A program made the translations under genes and the position numbers. Under the pieces are notes generated by a model. That model was not told the origin of the DNA. It worked only from the letters and a program-made list of their open reading frames with translations, and did not search any database. A DNA stretch of 64,000 nucleotides, from positions 31,797,501-31,861,500 of the forward strand of contig NC_091661.1 in the NCBI RefSeq assembly GCF_042453785.1, in the 5' to 3' direction. Below, one piece after another: positions 56,470 through 64,000 of the stretch. Source of the DNA: Malus domestica (lineage: Eukaryota; Streptophyta; Magnoliopsida; Rosales; Rosaceae). Within the stretch, counting starts at the first letter, position 1. Each line of letters starts with the position of its first letter.

Positions 56470-59124
56470 CAGATGAAATTAGTCATAAGCCATCCAAATG
56501 TTTGTCTTAATTACGTCCATACAATCGAATCTTCACGAATTATTGTAATGGAAATGCCAGTATAATTGATGTAGCACGTTCAAATTGTCAAAAAATTTAC
56601 AGAGTAATCAAAGTTCATGTTTTGATAAAATGTCTGAATGACTAGTTCTTGACCACGATTGTCCATTATATTCATGGATGCTTGGAAGGAATACTGAGAG
56701 AGTCTTCTACTCATCGAGGAACCTTCATGTCAAACCCTAGCTAGTGATAGAGCCAGATGATATTTGACGTGATTTTCCTATGATCTCTCGAGCCTTGAGT
56801 ATTTACAAATGCTTGGTTAACAATCCTTCCACCCTTGGACCAACTGGAGGCACGCACAGTGATGATGCTTCCTCAGAAGGATCTCATCATGGTGTTTGAA
56901 TGATCGAGGAAACAACTAAGCAAGATAATGCAAAGGAATCATGGTTTTTGCTTCAGAACCGCAAGAAAGGAGCATAGAGTTTGATATCTCATAGTTGTTT
57001 GCCAATTCAATCAGTTATTGGGTTCTTTCGCACCAGACATTTTTCATCGGAGGATGCTTTCGTTGTTGTTTTAGCCAGAAGGTAAGACGCGTCCACTCAA
57101 TATGAGCAATAGATCAGGTTTCCTTTGGCCCGTTGGATTTCGGAGGCCACCCTACTCGTAGTGTGTATTTGCTGGTATGTGATTGAGTTGGGCTGTCTAA
57201 ATCCTAATTAGTGTTTTTTATGACATGTTAAAAGCCTTCTGGAGTTTTAACCACTCGAGCAAGGCTCGAGCAGTCCTTGTGAGGCCTCGGTGGGGGTCCA
57301 AGTACCGCTTGAAGGGGCCTCGACAGGACTCGAGCATTGCTCTAGATTATCTTGACGGGTTTTCGTCATATTGTTAAACGTCTTTTAGTAAGGAAGCGTC
57401 GTAATCGTGGAGCAATAATGTGTTTGACTTTCGGATACATGGTCCGAGATTTCGATTTGATACTTGATGTGTTCGTTGGATCTTGTTGCAGATTAGGATC
57501 TACTTCCAAAAACTACAGTAGAAAATGGTGTAGAGCCAAAGTCTATAATCTTGAAACGTAGGTCATCCCTTTATCCTTTCCACAACCCTATTGCTGGTGG
57601 TCCGTTCTTGGACCACCATAAGTACCGATGAAAAGTCAATCACGTCTTGTTAAAATTTTCACAATTGATTTGGAATATTAATATAGTGATATTCTCGGCA
57701 TATGTAACGTTTAAGTCATCATGATATTGTGTCTGTATCTTAAGTCAGTCGCACAACAGTAATAATTGAACTCTGAACAAGATTATAAAAGTTGCTTGAG
57801 TAATGAACTTATTAAACAAAAACTCATTCATTTAGGAGACCGAGTTTACAATTGTCGAATGTTTTTTTTTTTTCCACAAACCAACAAAAACAATATCTTC
57901 CTCTCAAGAACGCTCGATAACTCCCTATTGAAATGAGTTTTTAATCCTTTTATTTTCTTTAAAATGAGACTAATTAGTGGTTTCGTCATGACAATTTACT
58001 TTTTATAGACCGAAAAAATCCGCAGAATATATTGAAATGAGTTTTTGGTCGATCAGGAATTGCAGCCGCCCGACTTGCCGTTTAATGAGCTAATAATGCC
58101 AAAATGCTTTAACGTCACTTGGTGCGCTTGCGTTTGAAGAGTTTGTCGATGTCAACAGCAAACTTAGACTTTTCTGTGAAGTATGCCAAACAAGTTGAAA
58201 ACAACATATAGCCACTCTTAATTTACAATTTCTCCCTCACGCTTGGGAAGGAAAATACAATTACTTGATTATCTGCGCCTGCATAATCATATTAGACAAA
58301 CCAAGTTTAATTAGTTACTGAATTATTTGATGTTACGGAAAACAGAAGATTATACGTTGCAGACATGAGCTTAAGTTGGTTAACATATTGTTTCCGTTTT
58401 TTACCCAACTTCAAGTCATGCTCTTAATAATAAACAATACATCGTTATTATGAGGAGATTTTTCAGTTGTCGGAAACACGACCTGATACACTAATAAAAT
58501 AAAATTGTACCTAATATTTTATCCGTACGTCTTTATTTCTTTAAATCTCATACCATCGAAGTTGTTTTCGATCTTCACACTTTATCTCTCTTTTCTTGGA
58601 CCCTGAATCAAGGACGGTTTGGCATGGACATATACTCATATGCCCATTCCAACTTGGGAATTGAAATACAAGATTCCCTTCCACCCCTAATCTAACGAAT
58701 GATTAAAAATTTGAAACTGTGATTTTTTTATGCATATTCATATCCCATCCCGTCAGGATTAGGGATTTATAATCTGACTTTTCTCAGCATCATTCTCACA
58801 CGCCCCGCTGGACTCTGAAAACCCAGACAAAGCCTGGACTCCATAAATTGTCATTTGCTATGCATTCTTTGTCCAATCCAAGGGTCCTTGTCCGTTTTGA
58901 CCCTTGCAATTGGTCCCGGACTATATCGTCCCGAGCTAAATCCTTCTGCTAATCACAACCACATAAGTTCATCCTTTCGATTCTCCACCAAATCCCCGTA
59001 AATTAGATTAGTTTAGAATATCGCTCGATAAAAAGTTCGGATCCCAGTTCCATTTGGCATTCAAAGGGAGGAACTTTGTGATTAAAATCACACAGAAGTC
59101 GTAAAATTTATCACCTGGGATTCG
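56470..59124. other. spacer of duplicated unit C (upstream of UNC93 copy 3)
   Basis: It contains the second stomatin-like exon remnant (56780-56977). Diverged sequence collinear with the other units follows, and 58730-59124 is close to the upstream region of copy 4. 57240-57260 is the empty site for the MITE of units A and B. A stretch at about 57560-58060 has no counterpart in the other units and is unrecognised. Confidence 0.65.
56780..56977 (+). pseudogene. duplicated last-exon fragment of the stomatin-like gene (remnant 2)
   Basis: It matches the end of the stomatin-like gene from about GATCTCTCGAGCCTTGAGT to CGCAAGAAAGGAGCATAG. An in-frame TGA in GGTGTTTGA and several substitutions make it more decayed than remnant 1, hence older. 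Confidence 0.88.
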
Positions 59125-60697
59125 ATGGTTTCCGAAGGAGTGGAAGAATCGGGAGGCACGGAGGTGCCCCAGTCGAAATTCAGGTACAACTCGCCGTTTG
59201 TCCAAGTGAGTTTGATCGGATTGGTCTGTTTCTGCTGCCCTGGCATGTTCATGGCCCTCTCTGGCATGGGCGGCGGAGGCCAGGTCGACCCGACTGCCTC
59301 CAACAACGCCTCCACCGCCCTCTATACCACCTTCGCCGTCTTCGGAATTCTCGGCGGCGGCATCTACAACATCCTCGGCCCCCGCCTCACTCTCCTCTCC
59401 GCCTGCCCCACCTACGTCCTCTACGCCGGCTCATTCCTCTACTACAACCACCACAAGCACCAGGCTTTCGCTATTGTCGCCGGAGTAATCCTCGGAATCG
59501 GCGCCGGCCTCCTCTGGGCAGGCCAAGGCGCCATCATGACGTCATACCCTCCCCCGAACCGAAAGGGGACATACATCTCGATTTTCTGGAGCATTTTCAA
59601 CATGGGTGGCGTCATCGGTGGACTAATTCCCTTCGTTCTTAATTACCACCGGAGCGAAGCGGCTTCCGTCAACGATGCAACTTACATTGGGATAATGATT
59701 TTCATGTCCATCGGGACTCTTTTATCCCTCTCTATCCTGCCCGCCAGCAAAGTTGTCCGGGACGACGGGACTAAATGTACGGACATTCAGTACTCAAATG
59801 TCACAACTGAGGCCATTGAGATTGCCAAGCTGTTTACGAATTGGAAAATGCTTCTTATAATCCCGGCTGCTTGGTCGGGCAATTTTTTCTACACCTACCA
59901 GTTCAACAACGTCAACCAAATTATGTTTAATCTGAGGACGAGAGGATTGAACAATGTGTTCTACTGGGGAGCGCAGATGTTGGGGTCCATCGGGATTGGA
60001 TACGTTATGGATTTCAGCTTCAAGAGCAGGAGGACGAGGGGTTTCGCTGGCATTTCAGTAGTTGGTGTTCTCGGGACTACAATTTGGATTGGCGGACTTG
60101 TCAACCAGCTCAACTACTCTCGCAGTGATTTGCCTGAGAAGTTGGATTTTAAGGACTCCGGCTCTGCTTTCGCAGGACCCTTCGTGTTGTATTTTAGTTT
60201 CGGACTGCTTGATGCCATGTTCCAGAGCATGATTTACTGGGTCATTGGAGCCTTGGCTGATAACTCTGAAATTCTAAGCAGGTAACAGGATATTCCTTGC
60301 TTCTCAACTTTTTCATTTCTCAATGATCTTCGTGCGTTTAGGCAATTTTTCGTGCGCAGGCGTGGACAATCCAATCCAATCATGCGCACGAAATGTGGCC
60401 TTAGTTACAGTCACAGAACAAAGAGTGATGCTAAAAACTCATATTTTTGTGCATGTTTTGTACAGGTATGTTGGATTCTACAAAGGAATACAGAGTGCAG
60501 GGGCAGCAGTTGCTTGGCAAGTCGATACGCTCAAGGCATCCTTCCTCTCCCAATTGGTTACCAATTTCGCGCTCAACACCGTGAGTTATCCGCTGCTGCT
60601 GGTTCTGATCTTGCTGGCTGTGAAGGATGAAGGTAAGGCTGATGTGGAGGAATTTACCAAGGAGAAGGTTGCTGAGCCTGCAGCCTCAGAGAAGTGA
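59125..60697 (+). CDS. UNC93-like protein, copy 3
   Basis: Exons 59125-60281 and 60466-60697 join to 1389 bases, 462 residues plus stop. Compared with copy 2 it starts MVSEGVEESGG, has FNNVNQIMFN and RTRGLNNVFYWGAQ, and ends KEKVAEPAASEK. No frameshift or stop was seen. The start ATG follows CACCTGGGATTCG and is shared with copy 4. It shares the residues SEAAS and YQFNNVNQ with copy 4, so those two form a pair. The substitutions ACPTYV and ILPASKVV are private to this copy. Upstream sequence similar to copy 4 for about 400 bases suggests a common promoter. Confidence 0.93.
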
Positions 60698-61943
60698 TCA
60701 TAATGATCGTCGGCTTAATTAGCAGATCAAATTAGTCATAAGCTCTGAATATTTGATTTAATTACGTTCATACAATCGAATCTTCACGAATTAGTGTAAA
60801 TTATGTACCATGTTCAAATTGTCAAGTATTTTACTGAGTAAATGTTGTAATGGAGGTACTATATTGAAATAAAATAGTAGGTGGGGTATGAAAGTGAAAT
60901 GTTTTAAAGATGTTGTATAGAGTTGTAATAGACTTTAAACTTGAGGGGTAACTATGTAATTTACCCTAATAAATAATACACCGTTATTGTGGGAAGATTT
61001 TTTCAGTACGTCGAAAACCCGGCCTGGTACACCAAATATAATAATATAATTAGTTGAAAATTGAAAATAAAATTTCAACCAATTATATTATTACACTTGT
61101 GTACCGAACGTGTTCCAAATACACTGAAAAATTTATCGCTACTTTAGCATAACGTCCCAATAAGTTAGAAGTATATGTAATATTTTATCCGCGCGTCTTT
61201 ATTTCTTTAACGCTTATAGTTATACCATCTAAGTTGTTTTCGCTCTTCACTCTTTGTCTCTCTTTCCGTGGACCATGAATCAAGGACAGTTTGGCATGGA
61301 CATATACAGTATACTCATATACCCATCCCACTAGGGAATTAAAATACAAGATTCCTTTCCACCTATTATCTAACGAATGATTGAAATTTTGAAATTGACT
61401 GAATTTTTTATGGATTTAACTTCGCTGCGGCTTTCATCCAATTTCGATTGGACACGTATACCAGTTTTGATTAAAAAAATTAAAATTTGAACACGTGTTC
61501 AGTCGGGTGTGAGCAGCTGCTGAATCTGCAGCAGCCAAATCCAGTTTTTTTTTATTTTTTTTATGCGTATTCATATCCCGTCCCGTCGGGATTAAGGATT
61601 TATAATCCGACTTTTCTCAGCATCATTCTCACACGCCCCGCTGGACTCTGAAAACCCAGACAAAGCCTGGACTCCAGAAATTGTCATTTGCTTTGCATTC
61701 TTTGTCCAATCCAAGGGTCCTTGTCCGTTTTGACCCTTGCAATTAGTCGTGGACTATATCGTCCCGAGCTAAATCCTTCTGCTAATCACAACCACATATG
61801 TCAGTTCATCCTTCCCATAAATTAGATTAGTTTAGAATATCGCTCGAGAAAAAGTTCGGATCCCAGTTCCATTTGGCATTCAAAGGGAGGAACTTTGTGA
61901 TTAAAATCACACAAAAGTCGTAAAATTTATCACCTGGGATTCG
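60698..61943. other. spacer between UNC93 copies 3 and 4
   Basis: It holds the 3' UTR of copy 3, then from about 60960 sequence collinear with 58430-59124. No stomatin-like exon remnant is present, so this duplication is shorter than the other two. A small MITE candidate is at 61411-61543. Confidence 0.7.
61411..61543. mobile_element. candidate MITE, about 133 bp
   Basis: It starts TGGATTTAACTTCGCTGC and ends GCAGCAGCCAAATCCA, approximate inverted repeats. The corresponding place upstream of copy 3 (about 58715-58725) lacks it. Flanks are T-rich, so the target duplication cannot be read reliably. Confidence 0.5.
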
Positions 61944-63100
61944 ATGGTTTCCGAAGGAGTGGAAGAATCGGGAGGCACGGAGGTGCCCCAGTCAAAATTC
62001 AGGTACAACTCGCCGTTTGTCCAAGTGAGTTTGATCGGATTGGTCTGTTTCTGCTGCCCTGGCATGTTCAACGCCCTCTCCGGCATGGGCGGCGGAGGCC
62101 AGGTCGATCCGACCGCCGCTAACAACGCCTCCACCGCCCTCTATACCACCTTCGCCGTCTTCGGTATCCTCGGTGGCGGCATCTACAACATCCTCGGCCC
62201 CCGCCTCACTCTCCTCTCCGCCTGCTCCACCTACGTTCTCTACGCCGGCTCATTCCTCTACTACAACCACCACAAACACCAGGCTTTCGCTATTGTCGCC
62301 GGAGCAATCCTCGGAATCGGCGCCGGCCTCCTCTGGGCCGGCCAAGGTGCCATCATGACGTCATACCCTCCCCCAAACCGAAAGGGGACATACATCTCGA
62401 TTTTCTGGAGCATTTTCAACATGGGTGGCGTCATCGGTGGACTAATTCCCTTCGTTCTTAATTACCACCGGAGTGAAGCGGCTTCCGTCAACGATGCAAC
62501 TTACATTGGGTTCATGATTTTCATGTCCATTGGGACTCTTTTATCCCTCGCTATCCTGCCCCCCAGCAAAGTTGTCCGGGACGACGGGACTAAATGTACG
62601 GACATTCAGTACTCAAATGTTACGACTGAGGCCATTGAGATTGCCAAGCTGTTTACAAATTGGAAAATGCTTCTTATAATCCCGGCTGCTTGGTCGAGCA
62701 ATTTTTTCTACACCTACCAATTCAACAACGTCAATCAAATTATGTTTAATCTGAGGACTAGAGGATTGAACAATGTGTTCTACTGGGGAGCGCAGATGTT
62801 GGGGTCCGTCGGGATTGGATACGTTATGGATTTCAGCTTCAAGAGCAGGAGGACGAGGGGTTTCGCTGGCATTTCAGTAGTTGGTGTTCTCGGGACTACA
62901 ATATGGATTGGCGGACTTGTCAACCAGCTCAACTACTCTCGCAGTGATTTGCCTGAGAAGTTGGATTTTAAGGACTCCGGCTCTGCTTTTGCAGGACCCT
63001 TCGTGTTGTATTTTAGTTTCGGACTGCTTGATGCCATGTTCCAGAGCATGGTTTACTGGGTCATTGGAGCCTTGGCTGATAACTCTGAAATTCTAAGCAG
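61944..63100 (+). CDS. UNC93-like protein, copy 4, exon 1 (exon 2 not in window)
   Basis: Exon 1 is open for its full 1157 bases and ends at the same CAG|GTAACAGG donor. It encodes all but the last 75 or so residues of the protein. It is closest to copy 3 (MVSEGVEESGG, NQIMFN, FYWGAQ) and keeps the residues that copy 3 has changed (FNAL, ACSTY, ILPPSK). The intron is entered after 63100, but at 63233 it runs into a repeat element before the acceptor. Exon 2 would lie beyond the right edge if it survives. Whether the gene is still spliced cannot be judged here. Confidence 0.85.
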
Positions 63101-63232
63101 GTAACAGGATATTCCTTGCTTCTCAACTTTTTCATTTCTCAATGATCTTCGTGCGTTTAGGCAATTTTTCGTGCGCAGGCGTGGACAATCCAATCCAATC
63201 CAATCATGCGCATGAAATGTGGCCTTAGTTAC

Positions 63233-64000
63233 TGACACGCCCCGATCCCGATATCCTCGGATATCAGGATGGTCACGTGCTGGCCGACACCCGAGGGTGA
63301 CGAAAGCCATTTATTGAGTGCAATTGCTGAAAATAAAGGATAGATAAAACTTATAAATGTAAAAGAATAAGGAATATGCATTTAAGGAACGTGTTCAGAG
63401 CATACAACTAACTAGAACACTAAAAGAATGATATAAAATGGAATGAATAAAAGAATGAGTCCCACACCAAGAGGACTCGAAAATGCCGATGCGGAAGTGC
63501 CTTGATTTTCGGGATTGTAAGCCTCGATCCTAAATCCTGAAGGGGGCGCAAAACAAACATGAGTGGACCAAGTTGATATATATATAATAAAACAGTTATC
63601 AATATGTAAACTTTATGTGGTTATATAATTAAAACACAAACGAAGGAATTTTAGCTGACCTGATCATGAAGCGATAGCCATTGGAGATCAAACGGAGAAG
63701 ATGAAGGATGCGGCAACACCAAAGTCTTCTACAAAGCACCTAGCCGGATACAACTACTTTATGGGAAGTGTTTGTTGTGTATCTAGGGTTTGCAGGGACC
63801 TTAGTATTTATACTGGCTAAGGCATTAAGGTTCCATCCATAAAGGAATCCCAAATCCCACTTTTTAGCCTATCAGTTAGGTATCATAATCACATAAAATC
63901 AAGGACTCCATCAATCTTACTTGTATTACAAGACACCTAATATAAGATTGATATCTTTAGGAAATAAATCACAATATCTACATTAATCTCCAATATTACA
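63233..64000. mobile_element. second copy of the TGACACGCCCCGA repeat, in the intron of UNC93 copy 4
   Basis: It starts TGACACGCCCCGATCCCGAT and stays similar to the unit at 16556 for about 400 bases: GTGCTGGCCGACACCCGAG, GAACGTGTTCAGAGCATACAACTA, GGGGGCGCAAAACAAA and GAGTGGACCAAGTT. It then diverges. The left junction (TTAGTTAC before TGACAC) is the position where copy 3 reads TTAGTTACAGTCACAG, so the insertion point is clear. The right end is outside the window. Confidence 0.75.

Overview
The window is plant nuclear DNA. It has intron-rich plant genes with GT..AG junctions, Ty1/copia and Ty3/gypsy retrotransposons, an RTE-like LINE, an Au-like tRNA-derived SINE, several MITEs and long AT-rich spacers. 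The repeat families (the Au-like SINE, the gypsy element with opposite-strand genes, the repeat starting TGACACGCCCCGA) look like those of woody Rosaceae such as apple or pear; that placement is inference from memory of such sequences, not a database result.

Layout. 1-9.48 kb: 3' part of a decayed Ty3/gypsy element of TAT/Ogre type. It has the end of pol on the plus strand, two decayed opposite-strand genes, a 95-bp satellite with near-perfect palindromes and a long LTR-proximal region. 11.4-14.1 kb (minus): an intact 10-exon gene for an endonuclease/exonuclease/phosphatase-domain protein with an EF-hand (At1g02270 type). 16.6-18.8 kb: a 2.28-kb LTR-like unit. 20.4-20.7 kb: an OVATE-domain ORF. 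21.0-22.8 kb (minus): an intact seven-exon WAT1-related (MtN21/EamA) transporter gene. 25.5-27.1 kb: ribosomal protein L9 in three exons. 29.9-32.0 kb: an intronless L-type lectin receptor kinase whose kinase domain lacks catalytic residues. 32.0-32.2 kb: a SINE with target-site duplication, followed by an unexplained inverted repeat. 33.4-41.4 kb: a mitochondrial stomatin-like protein gene whose third intron is swollen to 5.2 kb by LINE and gypsy fragments.

44.4-63.1 kb is a local tandem array of four UNC93-like (MFS-type) membrane protein genes. The duplicated segment carried the last exon of the stomatin-like gene, so remnants of that exon lie downstream of copies 1 and 2. Copy 1 is broken by a 1-nt frameshift and by a nearly pristine copia element (45520-50772) with a 5-bp target duplication exactly at its splice donor. 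Copies 2 and 3 look intact, and copy 4 is interrupted in its intron by another repeat near the right edge.

The host genes are unrelated housekeeping, transport and signalling genes with no pathway in common. The strongest features are the segmental duplication history with its nested insertions, the predicted pseudokinase, and the opposite-strand genes and palindromic satellite of the gypsy element. I did not find a clearly new molecular system.
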